Part shown: piece after piece, positions 1-9,489 of the stretch
How the letters are laid out: every line of letters starts with the position of its first letter
How positions within the stretch are numbered: the first letter of the stretch is position 1
NCBI GenBank assembly: GCA_022457155.1
Contig: JAJGOT010000201.1
Coordinates: forward strand, 340,001-404,000
From: Cladopsammia gracilis
Lineage: Eukaryota; Cnidaria; Anthozoa; Scleractinia; Dendrophylliidae
DNA: 64,000 nucleotides
Direction: 5' to 3'
Notes under the pieces: generated by a model
What the model saw: only the letters and a program-made list of their open reading frames with translations
Databases searched by the model: none
Told to the model about the DNA's origin: nothing
Position numbers and translations under genes: made by a program

Positions 1-520
1 TTAAAATTACTTACATCTAAGCAGGTGTTCAAACGTTTTGCTGGAAAAACCTCTACGTTTGCGAAATTCTTTTAAAAATTATTAACGAAAATGTAAATAT
101 GAGAAAGTTTTTTTAATTCTTGCCTCATCGCGTACAATGCCCGGTCACATTCGCGAATTTAACAGGCTAAAGCAGCATTCGAGCCACGATTTGGTATTTA
201 AAATATGGCAGAATAATAACACTGAAGCGACTTTAAGAGTTGTTTTGTCTCTGATTGTGAATTACGTCAGTATTAGCCTCCACAGAACACGGGGGGGGGG
301 GGGGGGGGTGCGAGAGATTAACTATATTTATGCAATCCAGTGTCCCACTGGGCCCCGGTAAGTTCCACGTAGTGGTTCTACTTACATAACAACTGTAACT
401 GGCCTCCACAACGAAACAAAAGCGTTGTGTGTATTTCTCGTTCTTTAAGCGTGTCAAGCGAAAGATATAAAACGGTGACCATTCATCGTTTTAAAAACAT
501 ACATTCTCAACGAACCTACA
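1..520. other. No gene seen; poly(G) tract
   Basis: AT-rich sequence without a convincing reading frame. An uninterrupted run of 18 G lies at 291-308. Short ORFs across it are made of the G run and have no family resemblance. Confidence 0.6.
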
Positions 521-800
521 TTCACAGTCAAACACTTCGGGACCACGGACCGCGGTAGCAGTTCATGTTAGTACTTGCCTAAATTCACAGTCAAACACTT
601 CGGGACCGCGGACCGCGGTAGCAGTTCATTTTAGTACTTGCCTAAATTCAAAGTGAGCCACTTCGTGACCGCGGACCGCGGTAGCAGTTCGTTTTAGTAC
701 TTGCCTAAACTCACAGCCAACCACTTCGGGACCGCGGACCGCGGTAGCAGTTCCTTCTAGTACTTGCCTAAATTCACAGTCAACCATTTCGGTAGCAGTA
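521..800. repeat. 63-bp tandem repeat, about 4.4 copies
   Basis: Units begin at about 521, 584, 647, 710 and 773, exactly 63 bp apart. Each carries the core GGACCGCGGTAGCAGTTC and the phrase TAGTACTTGCCTAAA. Copies differ at a few positions, and the last is truncated. The CCGCGG core makes the array far more GC-rich than its surroundings. The reading frames over it are products of the repeat. Confidence 0.9.
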
Positions 801-1485
801 GATTTATGCCATTGCAAGTAGGCCAGGTATTCTGCAATCATTCCCAGCTCTCATACCACCTCTTTAAAGGGCATACAAATCTTCTTAAAGGACTTTTTTT
901 TTTCATTACTCGGTAATCTAGCACAACATCGTGCTTAGATTTACGGTCATTTCGTTCCATGGTCAGATCGTTCCAAGTCAGATCGTTCCACAAAATAGTC
1001 AGTTCGTTCCACGAAAAAGTCAGTTAGTTCCACATATGTTATATCTATTTTCTAAATGTGTAAATGTTATCCGAGTACAGAATAGCAATCGGAACCACAG
1101 GGAGCAGAGGAGCCAAATTTGACCAAATACGCGTTCGATCTTTGAGCTTTATACGCGCGCTCTGTCTTGCGTTATTCGATCTGTTGTTTTACCGTTGTAA
1201 ATAAGTGTTTTACTTAAACTGCGCTTAACCCTATTTCAATTCTATCATCATCTTTAACTTTATACATAAAACTAAAGTTTCATCGACAGCGGTGTATGAA
1301 TAGTTAAACAAAAGAAACTTAACCTCTTAGCCGGGCCTCCTTAGAAGACACGCGCGCGAGCCATTGTGATGCATTTAACAGCAAATAATGGCACAAGTTA
1401 TCACCTCAGTAAGAGAAAACAACAAATCACGATTGAGATGAATTTAATGTAATCCTTAAGAATTAATTAACAAACCACCTTTGTG
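801..1485. repeat. Short degenerate tandem repeat, otherwise no gene
   Basis: Between about 950 and 1035 the phrase CAGATCGTTCCA or CAGTTCGTTCCA recurs about every 20 bp. The rest of the stretch (801-950 and 1035-1485) shows no supportable gene. Confidence 0.6.
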
Positions 1486-1493
1486 TATAAAAG
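1486..1493 (+). promoter_or_regulatory. TATA box upstream of the PHD-like exon
   Basis: TATAAAAG stands 104 bp upstream of the ATG at 1597. That spacing allows initiation near 1515-1520 and a 5' UTR of about 80 bases. Position and match to the consensus are seen; promoter use is inferred. Confidence 0.5.
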
Positions 1494-1596
1494 CAGAACG
1501 AGTAGTAAAACAATCATTCCGATCATTGATCGCCATTCGAGCACGTCTCTACATTGTATATTCCGCGAAAACGATTATTACTTCAACGATTCAACT

Positions 1597-1699
1597 ATGG
1601 CCGACAAATGCATTTCTTGTAATAAAACCGTAACAACAAGACAACAAGCGATACAGTGCAATGGCTGTTTGAAGTGGAATCACCGTACTTGTAACACTG
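1597..1699 (+). CDS. First coding exon of a PHD/FLYWCH-like zinc-finger protein (partial)
   Basis: The ATG at 1597 opens a short peptide with a paired-cysteine zinc-binding pattern: MADKCISCNK, then QAIQCNGCLKWNHRTC. The order C-x2-C, C-x2-C, H-x2-C is the first half of a PHD-like finger. Similar N-terminal fingers occur in cnidarian proteins tied to MULE-type transposases; that link is from memory. The exon probably ends after 1699, where ACTG|GTCAGT is a good splice donor; the frame beyond it runs into a poly(T) tract. A TATA box lies 104 bp upstream. No following exon was found, so this may be an orphaned first exon. Confidence 0.5.
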
Positions 1700-2551
1700 G
1701 TCAGTTGAATTTTTTTTTTTTTCATTCACGTACTTCTTCAAGACCACGCAGATGGACGGGCACATCGACGATAGAAATACCACCCTCTACGAATTACATT
1801 CACGCGGAGGGGACTGGGTGCTAACAAACATCCATCCACCATCCACCTACCTTTCCACCTTTCCATCAGGAAATTCAAGGTCGAGTATCAGAACAGAATT
1901 AGGATGGCTGCCCTGTGCGAGCAGCAATCATTGTGCAAAAAAGAATTTTCGGTTTATATGCATTTTTCACTGAGCACTTGGGAGTTTTCTTTTACTTATG
2001 AAGCTTGGCACTGCATGCTGAGAGTTAACCACTCATGATAAATTGTATTTTCATTAAGTGCAGCATCCTTACCAGTTCCATAACCTGAGCCGTCCATGAT
2101 GACAAAAGTCGCAACCCTCTGAGTGCCAGGCTGGTCAGCTCCTCATGCTGCTCATCGCTTGTTGGACTGTTGCTAGAAGTGATCATCTTAAAAGAAAATC
2201 AAAATATGCATTACATGTATTTATGATGATTGGCTACATCAAGTTCATTATACTACCTTATAAAATGTTAAAAGAAGTAATCGCACTATGATTGCATGGT
2301 CAGATCAAGTTCATTACATCTTGCCAATTAAAGCATGTGCCTTGTGTCACATGCATGCTTTATCAAATTATAATGCGTTCAGCCTATAAACGTCACCAGT
2401 ATGAGAGTGTGCAAACAATATGGGATATTTTTTAAAGGAGATAATAAACTTTCTCCTAGTGTATTCTTGAGATATAAATTTAATCACTTACGAATTTGAA
2501 AAACACTTGAGCACTTCTCTCACGTTTTTTTTTAATTCATGTGTGCTTATA
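1700..2551. other. No gene seen
   Basis: AT-rich sequence following the PHD-like exon. No further exon of that gene, no RNA gene and no clear repeat were recognised. Confidence 0.5.
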
Positions 2552-2596
2552 TATAACTTCATGAGAGTTCAGACTTCAAGAGTAATCGTCGTTTTA

Positions 2597-2653
2597 TTGC
2601 GACAGCTCTGTTTCGTATGGTCCAAAATCAAAAGGACCACACTCATCAGGCAA
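2597..2653 (-). ncRNA. Hammerhead ribozyme, left arm of the palindrome
   Basis: Reading the minus strand: stem I TTGC/GCAA, core CTGATGA, a 9-bp stem II (one G-T pair) with an AT-rich loop, GAAA, a short stem III closed by CA/TG around GAGC, then the cleavage triplet GTC. All conserved core bases are present. The layout is type I with a very short stem III, as known for Penelope-like elements. It is the mirror of the copy at 2685-2741. Confidence 0.8.
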
Positions 2654-2684
2654 CTTGAACGAATTGAACGAAGATTCGTTCAAG

Positions 2685-2741
2685 TTGCCTGATGAGTGTG
2701 GTCCTTTTAATTTTGGACCATACGAAACAGAGCTGTCGCAA
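2685..2741 (+). ncRNA. Hammerhead ribozyme, right arm of the palindrome
   Basis: Stem I TTGC (2685-2688) pairs with GCAA (2738-2741). The core CTGATGA is at 2689-2695. Stem II joins GTGTGGTCC to GGACCATAC over a 10-nt loop. GAAA is at 2724-2727, stem III is CA/TG plus the A-T pair, and the predicted cleavage is after C2737 (GTC). Everything required for a type I hammerhead is present. Confidence 0.82.
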
Positions 2742-2844
2742 TAAAACGATGATTACTCCTGAAGTCTGAACTCTCATGAAGTTATAGTTAATGCTCCTAT
2801 ATAGTTGAGCACTCTACGTTATCCATTCTACTCAAGAATTTGTT

Positions 2845-3000
2845 TATATATGTATATATATATATATAGACAGTTAAAGTGAGAACAGAAATTTTCACAA
2901 CAAAGATTATGAGTGAAAAAGTGCCTCAACCGGGAGTTGAACCCGGGTCTCCTGATGACCGAACAGATGCCTTACCACTAGGCCACTGAGACAACCACAC
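2845..3000 (-). mobile_element. tRNA-derived SINE
   Basis: A tRNA-like head at 2921-2992 is followed on the minus strand by about 70 bp of unrelated body, ending near a (TA)n run at about 2850. A second, head-to-head copy lies at 3088-3160. The internal Pol III boxes in the head make transcription possible. It is a SINE by structure; the family is unknown. Confidence 0.7.
2921..2992 (-). pseudogene. tRNA-like SINE head with intact A and B boxes
   Basis: The minus strand folds as a tRNA with a 7-bp acceptor stem (two G-T pairs), a D arm, and a T arm CCGGG/CCCGG. The A box TGGCCTAGTGG and B box GGTTCAACTCC match the Pol III consensus exactly. The anticodon stem is mismatched, and the base before the anticodon is C instead of U, so it is unlikely to be a working tRNA. 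Confidence 0.7.
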
Positions 3001-3087
3001 TTACACAAACACAAACAACACATTTGTGGCTTCATAGTGGAAAGCTCTTAGGAGACATTTTTACACAAATTCTGCAAATTCAACTCC

Positions 3088-3160
3088 CGGCTGAGGCACT
3101 GTTTCACTCATAATCTTTGTTGTGAAAATTTCTGTTCTCACTTTAACTGTCTATGTATTT
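3088..3160 (+). mobile_element. Second SINE copy, truncated, inverted to the first
   Basis: The last part of the tRNA-like T arm and the whole SINE body (from AACTCCCGGCTGAGGCAC to ACTTTAACTGTCTAT) recur on the plus strand. The 5' half of the tRNA head is missing. The pair can fold into a hairpin with a loop of about 95 nt. Confidence 0.7.
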
Positions 3161-3271
3161 ATTTCAGAAATCGCTGTGAATCGCCTTCCGAACGAGAATA
3201 GGTTGGTGATCCAAAGATTATGAGGCAATTAGTTGTCCATATCTCCTTTCCCACACTAATAAAACCGAAAA

Positions 3272-3520
3272 TGTGAGGGTCAAGAGTCCAACTCCAATGT
3301 AGCTTTGCTGGTTTATTCGCTCAACGTTTCGACCATAACGGTCTTCATCAGGAGCATCTGAGGTATATACTAACTGTTACAACATTCGAAATTTAAAAAG
3401 CTTAACGGAAAGAACGCACGTGACATGCTGACGTAATAATCAGATATGGAGCTATAAAACTAAACTAAACTAAGCCAAACAATATATTACGTAAATTTAA
3501 CTAGGCTATTAATAGTAGCG
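3272..3520 (-). mobile_element. Penelope-like element terminal repeat, inverted copy
   Basis: This 250-bp stretch is the reverse complement, with few changes, of 5521-5780. Together they form the outer arms of an inverted pair of Penelope-like fragments. It contains a hammerhead motif at 3319-3355. The coding part of the same copy resumes at about 4790 after unrelated inserted sequence. Confidence 0.8.
3319..3355 (-). ncRNA. Hammerhead ribozyme with minimal stem III (GTT variant)
   Basis: Minus strand: stem I GCTC/GAGC, CTGATGA, stem II GACC/GGTC, GAAA, then ACGT and the cleavage position. The cleavage triplet is GTT where the partner copy at 5685 has GTC; U is tolerated at this position. 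Stem III is only the self-complementary ACGT, so activity would most likely need two molecules pairing. Confidence 0.65.
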
Positions 3521-4789
3521 GAGTACTTGCCAGGCCGAAGGCCTGGCTGCGCAGCCCCATACTCATAGAACCAGAACCTATGCCCTTCATTTTTCATGGT
3601 CATGGCTAGCGGAATGTTTCGCGGGCGCGCGTGTGCCCTCCGTCCGCGGGCGTGTGTGTGCCCTCCGTCCGCTGTCGCACAGGACCGGACTGCGCAGGAC
3701 TAGCTCGCGGGCGCGTATGACGTCGCAAAACATGCACATACGACGTCATGTTGAAACCAAAGCGAGGCTTTGTTTTTCGCGCGGTTACACGGCCGAATGT
3801 CACGTCAGCTAGAAAAACACTTTGATGTTTTGCTGTGAATTTACTAAGCGGAGAAAACCGTTTAAATTAAAGGCGTTATTTCCCTGAATATTTCGCGGTT
3901 TGCTACTCAAGACAAGGAAGCTAATTAAGGGATACTTAGAAGCCGCTTTAGTGGAAAAAGACGAGCTTTCATGGATAAAATCTTGCTTCGAGGAACTTCG
4001 TGTATTACGTTTTTATCAAATGCGGGAGACTGGTTTGTTTTCTACGGATTTCAGAACCAGAAGCGGAGATTTGAATTTCCAAGCAAGCGAGGGACATAAA
4101 GGTAAAACAGATTACAGTTTTCGATGAGAATTTATGTTGATATCAATCTGTGAGTGTCTTTTTATTGGTGTTATTGTTAGTTTTGGAGAATTGATTTTAA
4201 AACGTGCTTAAATTCAGTTGTATCGATCTCTTGAATTTCATCGAAGAAAGCTTGAACTCTATGAGGTATAATTAAATGGTACGCGTTTTGCTTTTAAACG
4301 TAAACTAATGGAGATTTGAATAAATTTTTTCGAAAGAAGATTGTGTTGTCCATTTTTATGTGTTTGTTCATTCATTAGATAGTTTGAAAAGCAATTTTAT
4401 GTAAACAAAACAAGACTGATTTTATAGTACAGTTCTATCTTCACTCGCATCGCTATATGCAAATAAATTATGTTTGTGTATTTTTGCAAGTTTTGATTTT
4501 CAACTCAGTTTCTCGGGCAATTTTTGACAAACAAAAACTGTATTTTATTCGGAAACTAGTGGTACTAGTTATTCTAGAAAGAGAAAAGTTGTTTTTGTGA
4601 ACTTTTGTACGGTCTATAAAAATGTACTGTGCAGACGGTCGCGTAATAAGCTTACTGTTTTTGAGAATTGCTAAAATTGAAAATAGCCCGTTCGTCAATC
4701 TTAATTCTTGTGCTTCCAACCTTTCACCTTAGTTAAGTTTCACCTTAGTTAAGCTTGTTCAAAGTGCGACGCTGTTAGGCTTGGGCTAT
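3521..4789. other. Insertion between the two parts of the inverted Penelope copy
   Basis: Sequence with no match in the plus-strand arm, starting with a GC-rich block. Within 3600-3700 the phrase GTGTGCCCTCCGTCCGC occurs twice. An open frame of about 75 codons at 3900-4127 ends beside a donor-like AAAG|GTAAAA, but I do not recognise the peptide and do not call it a gene. The remainder is AT-rich without visible features. Confidence 0.5.
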
Positions 4790-5150
4790 CTATATATATA
4801 TTAGGCTTGAATTTAGAAATCCAATAGCTTTCTCTTGCTCTTATAATGTCTTGATTAGGATTTCTAACTTTTTCAATGACGGTTAATTTTAAATGTTTAA
4901 TTCTGTGAATCTACCATATGTTTTGCAACATGCACATCTATTGTCTACTTTACAAGGCCAAAATCCTGGATTAGTATGTTCGGCGGATGTATGTCGCTTG
5001 TGTTTATGTGAAGAGTGTATCCTAAGGTTTCTGTTGGTTTGAAAGGAGCGGCCACATATTCTGCATGAGGTTTCTGATGTGTTTGGCGTGTCACTGCTAA
5101 TGGTGGAATGGCTTGCTTGTTCACTAGGGTCGCATGGTGATAATCTTTTA
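4790..5150 (-). pseudogene. Penelope-like element fragment: C2H2-like finger, linker and GIY-YIG tail
   Basis: The minus-strand copy of the coding end of a Penelope-like element. An open frame encodes a C2H2-like finger (CRICGRSF...LRIHSSH, about 5000-5065). It runs in frame into a cysteine-rich linker, NPGFWPCKV...RCACCKTYGRF. The GIY-YIG core is deleted. Past the break, another frame gives the GIY-YIG C-terminal end (HLKLTVIEKVRNPNQD, about 4812-4890), which is also seen in the plus copy. The finger lies in the unpaired loop between the inverted copies. The copy is decayed. Confidence 0.65.
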
Positions 5151-5539
5151 ATCCAGGATTTTGGCCTTGTAAAGTAGACAATAGATGTGCATGTTGCAAA
5201 ACATATGGTAGATTCACAGCAACAGTTAAAAGCACAACTACAGGGGAAACCTTCACTCTTACGCAACACACCAGCTGTCAAACAAGCAACGTTATATACT
5301 TGATTCAATGCACAAAATGCGACGATCAGTATATAGGGGAAACAAAAAACCCCGTTCATCGCCGTACAAACCAACATCGCAGCGACATAAACGCAGGTCA
5401 TAAGAACATTCCCACTGTCAGACACTTTAAAAATTGTGGGGTTAAACATTTAAAATTAACCGTCATTGAAAAAGTTAGAAATCAAGAGCAAGAGAAAGCT
5501 ATTGGGTTTCTAAATTCAAGCCTACTATTAATAGCCTAG
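5144..5539 (+). pseudogene. Penelope-like GIY-YIG endonuclease fragment
   Basis: An open frame encodes the cysteine-rich linker (NPGFWPCKVDNRCACC) followed by a GIY-YIG nuclease core: NVIYLIQCTKCDDQYIGET, an arginine in HRRTNQH, and a C-terminal half ending at 5539. This is the domain that follows the reverse transcriptase in endonuclease-bearing Penelope-like elements. Compared with the minus copy at 4812-4890, the tail is shortened and shifted out of frame just before the stop. No reverse transcriptase lies upstream, so this is a 5'-truncated copy. The terminal repeat with its ribozyme follows at once. Confidence 0.8.
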
Positions 5540-5780
5540 TTAAATTTACGTAATATATTGTTTGGCTTAGTTTAGTTTAGTTTTATAGCTCCATATCTGA
5601 TTATTACGTCAGCATGTCACGTGTGTTCTTTCCGTTAAGCTTTCTAAATTTCGAATGTTGTAACAGTTAGTATATACCTCAGATGCTCCTGATGAAGACC
5701 GCTATGGTCGAAACGTCGAGCGAATAAACCAGCAAAGCTACATTGGAGTTGGACTCTTGACCCTCACATTTTCGGTTTTA
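5521..5780 (+). mobile_element. Penelope-like element terminal repeat, plus copy
   Basis: Reverse complement of 3272-3520. It joins the GIY-YIG fragment upstream and contains the hammerhead at 5685-5721. It ends near the phrase TTGACCCTCACATTTTCGG, shared with the inverted copy. Confidence 0.8.
5685..5721 (+). ncRNA. Hammerhead ribozyme, dimer-type minimal stem III
   Basis: Stem I GCTC (5685-5688) pairs with GAGC (5718-5721). CTGATGA is at 5689-5695, stem II GACC/GGTC at 5697-5709, GAAA at 5710-5713, and the triplet GTC ends at 5717. Stem III is the 4-nt self-complementary ACGT with no loop. It cannot close within one molecule but can be shared by two. Such minimal stems are known for Penelope-element hammerheads. 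Confidence 0.75.
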
Positions 5781-6240
5781 TTTACGATTATTTCAAGTGT
5801 CCACGATCGCTTTAGTGATCCTCCAGCAAGCATTTTACGTTGGTTAAGGATTTGCATCTTTTGCTTGAGCTGTTGTACGCCTAAAGGAAAAATTTCTAAT
5901 CATTTGCCGACCGAAACTTTCTACACTTAACAAACGTAATGAACTCGTGTCTTCTTGCCGCCATAGAAACAAAGCCCTTCTACGCAACAGCTGAACTGTT
6001 AAACTTCGCGCCGCATAGATTTGTTATTGTTATTATGTAAATTATTTTGTATATAAGAAGCGACGGTAAGGAATATTCTTATTGAATCCCCTGATGAGTG
6101 GGCAACCACGAAACAGGCTTGTCGGGATGAAAGCGTAGTTTATTTGTTTCTTTCCTCCATAAACATATACTTCGCTCTACATTAATGTATTGAGCACTGT
6201 TTTACGAATATCCAGTTCTACACTTTATATATATATATAC
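5781..6240 (+). mobile_element. Second Penelope-like terminal repeat (solo)
   Basis: Sequence around and after a complete hammerhead (6086-6128). The downstream part (CATTAATGTATTGAGCACTG...) resembles the flank of the palindrome at 2790-2830, consistent with one ribozyme-bearing repeat family. The boundaries are not sharp, and no coding part is attached. Confidence 0.5.
6086..6128 (+). ncRNA. Hammerhead ribozyme, complete type I
   Basis: Stem I ATCCC (6086-6090) pairs with GGGAT (6124-6128). The core CTGATGA is at 6091-6097. Stem II GTGG/CCAC closes a GCAA tetraloop (6102-6105). GAAA is at 6110-6113, stem III CA/TG plus A-T closes GGCT, and GTC places cleavage after 6123. All catalytic core positions fit the consensus. 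Confidence 0.85.
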
Positions 6241-7459
6241 ACCCGTTTGCAAAAAAAATGACATTTTTTAAAAATAGAAATATATCTATAGCTATTGTGT
6301 TCGCATCACAAATGTGCTGACAGGCGGTAGATACCTTTTCACAGTAACTACAATACCCTTTGCCTAGTGTTCATTACAGCAGGCGTCCGTTAATCTGCAC
6401 CATTGTTCACGGAAAACATCATTGAATAATTTTACAGATTAAATTATTCAATGCCTGAATATAAACAAATGAACCACAGACCATTTATTAACTCGAGCCT
6501 TTGCTTGTTTTGAGGCATTGCGGATAGCAACGATCTTCGTTGGAGACTGTGAAGCAAAAAAGTAGTGAAAAATAGACGTCCTTGGAAACAAATATCACAA
6601 CAGTTTAAAAAGCATAGTACAAAGATGATATATTTGTTCTCTTTTTCAGAACATATTGGGGGCTTATTGTAGCCTTTACCGCTTTATTGGCGATTTTTCA
6701 TGTTTCTTTTTAACCAAGATTAAAGGATTTGTACATAACATTCAGGTTGTTGTACTGCCGCCTTGATATAATGAATTTAAAATATATATATATCAAAAGC
6801 CACCAATTTAGCGGCAAGTTCGTCGAACAGAGGAAATATTTTTTTACATAAAAGGTCGCTAAATTTGCCAACATTGATTCCCCCTTTTTTAATTGCAATC
6901 AAAGGATTTGTAAAATAACGGTAAGGCTCGTGAACGACCCCAAAAATAAGCGTGCACTTAAGACGTTTGATGTTGATTACCCAAACTGTGGAGTCCGTCG
7001 ACCAAATGATTAAGTTACTTATTGACACCTACTCTCAATAGGTGCTGAAAAAGAGAACAAATATATCATCTTTGTACTATGCTTTTTAAACTGTTGTGAT
7101 ATTTGTATCCAAGGACGTCTATTTTCCACTACTTTTTTGCTGCATAGTCTCCAACGAAGATCGTTGCTATCCGCAATGCCTCAAAAAAAGCATAGGCTCT
7201 AGTCAATAAATTGTCTGCGGCTCATTTGTTTATATTTAGGTATTGGATAATTTAATCTGTAAAATTATTCAATAATGTTTTCCGTGAACAATGGTGCAGA
7301 TTAACGGACGCCTGCTGTAATGAACACTTGGCAAAGGGTATTGTAGTTACTGTGAAGAGGTGTCTACCGTCTGTCGCCACATTTGTGATGCGAACACAAA
7401 AGCTATATATATATATTTCTATTTTTTAAAAATGTCATTTTTTTTTTTTGCAAACGGGT
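6241..7459. mobile_element. Foldback DNA element with about 410-bp inverted arms
   Basis: The left arm (6241 to about 6653) and right arm (about 7044 to 7459) are reverse complements with scattered differences. The termini are ACCCGTTTGCAAAAAAAA. Both ends abut (TA)n runs, so it probably inserted at TA. The 390-bp centre has no recognisable coding capacity. It is non-autonomous by structure; a TA target suggests mariner-like mobilisation, which is inference. Confidence 0.8.
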
Positions 7460-7726
7460 ATATATATATATAACTTAGCAATGCAGTCAGTTGCATTTAC
7501 TATTGCCTTAATAATGCATGCACCGTATCTTGTATACAAATAATAAATAGAAGATAGAAATACACCACTTGCATTACTGGCTTGATGAGAAAAAGTATGA
7601 AGTTAAAGGGAAAAATTATTTATAACAGTGTTTCTTTAGGTAATTCTGATAACATTAAATCTGGAATACTATTTTCTAGTAATATTCTTGTAATGACTGA
7701 ACTCCAAGAGACAAACCACTGAATAC
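7460..7726. other. Intronic or 3' flank, no gene seen
   Basis: AT-rich sequence between the foldback element and the last visible CYFIP exon. The open frame of that exon runs on to a stop near 7676, but the splice donor at 7726 makes the extension intronic. Confidence 0.5.
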
Positions 7727-7912
7727 CTCAGAGATGAACTTATCATGCTCCTTTCTGATGCTGTCCATTCGATCAAACAGATTGTACTTGTCATCAGCTC
7801 CATCAGCTGCAGCAGTCCATTTCTCTCGCATACTTTCAAAGTGAGGGCACATCTTAATGTAGGTCACCAGAGCTATTTGGACATCTCCAAATAAAGGCAC
7901 CACTGGAAATTG
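7727..7912 (-). CDS. CYFIP: CYFIP exon 6 of those visible (62 codons)
   Basis: On the minus strand a pyrimidine-rich acceptor ending CTACAG precedes QFPVVPLFGD; the exon ends KFISE before the donor GAG|GTATTC. Length is 186 bp, phase 0 at both ends. Family members have nearly the same block (VVPLFGD-QI, then IRE-H-RFISE) directly after the segment encoded by the exon at 8689-8793. The middle (EKWTAAADGADDKYN) fits the variable loop of other CYFIPs. It is the 3'-most exon in the window. Confidence 0.9.
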
Positions 7913-9149
<1,237 letters not shown>

Positions 9150-9150
<1 letters not shown>

Positions 9151-9358
9151 GTTCTTCCAGTTTTTACCTAAGGAAAAGAACAGGAGGTACAATCTTAGAA
9201 ATACGTCAGTCTCTGTTCCTAGAATCTACACTGACAGGTTTAAGAACGTTTTCAGTAACAGAATAATTTTTAGATATGATATGTAAATAGTTCTTTCTTT
9301 TTTTTGTTTGAGTTTATATTGTAACTTAGGATATGTGATTTTATCTTAAGAAATAAAG

Positions 9359-9414
<56 letters not shown>
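9150..9414 (+). mobile_element. LINE 3' end with (ATT)n tail
   Basis: About 210 bp, with a short decayed frame (RRYNLRNTSVSVPRIYTD) resembling the C-terminal end of CR1/L2-type polyproteins, runs to AAATAAAGATT and a (ATT)n tail at 9359-9413. A trinucleotide 3' tail is typical of CR1/L2-like elements. It is severely 5' truncated. Confidence 0.55.
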
Positions 9415-9415
<1 letters not shown>

Positions 9416-9422
9416 AGGCTCC

Positions 9423-9489
9423 TACGCAGCCGTTATTAGGGCTCGTGAGGGAGGACCGTTGCGTGACGAGCCCTAATAACGGCTGCGTA
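9423..9489. repeat. Perfect 24-bp stem hairpin
   Basis: The arms at 9423-9446 and 9466-9489 are exact reverse complements (TACGCAGCCGTTATTAGGGC...), separated by 19 bp. It lies directly behind the (ATT)n tail. Possibly the remnant of a small MITE. Confidence 0.85.

Larger units (their letters stand above)
2552..2786. repeat. Near-perfect palindrome of Penelope-type termini
   Basis: The sequence reads almost identically on both strands about a centre near 2669. The arms are about 110 bp with only a handful of mismatches; the central spacer is about 11 bp (2664-2675). Each arm holds a complete hammerhead ribozyme motif, pointing away from the centre. The arms resemble the ribozyme-bearing terminal repeats of Penelope-like elements, such as the one at 6086-6128. 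It may be an inverted dimer of a solo terminal repeat. Confidence 0.85.

Noticed and set aside
521..800. CRISPR-like array
   Set aside because: The units are contiguous 63-bp tandems without spacers of unrelated sequence, and the DNA is eukaryotic.
2921..2992. Functional tRNA gene
   Set aside because: The anticodon stem is mismatched, the position before the anticodon is not U, and it heads a SINE body.
3900..4127. 75-codon ORF with a donor-like end
   Set aside because: No known domain, no acceptor-matched partner, and it lies in inserted repeat sequence.
7676..7726. Extension of the CYFIP exon to the in-frame stop as a C-terminus
   Set aside because: The protein would end after about 380 of 1250 residues. 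A donor GAG|GTATTC stands exactly where the family sequence diverges.
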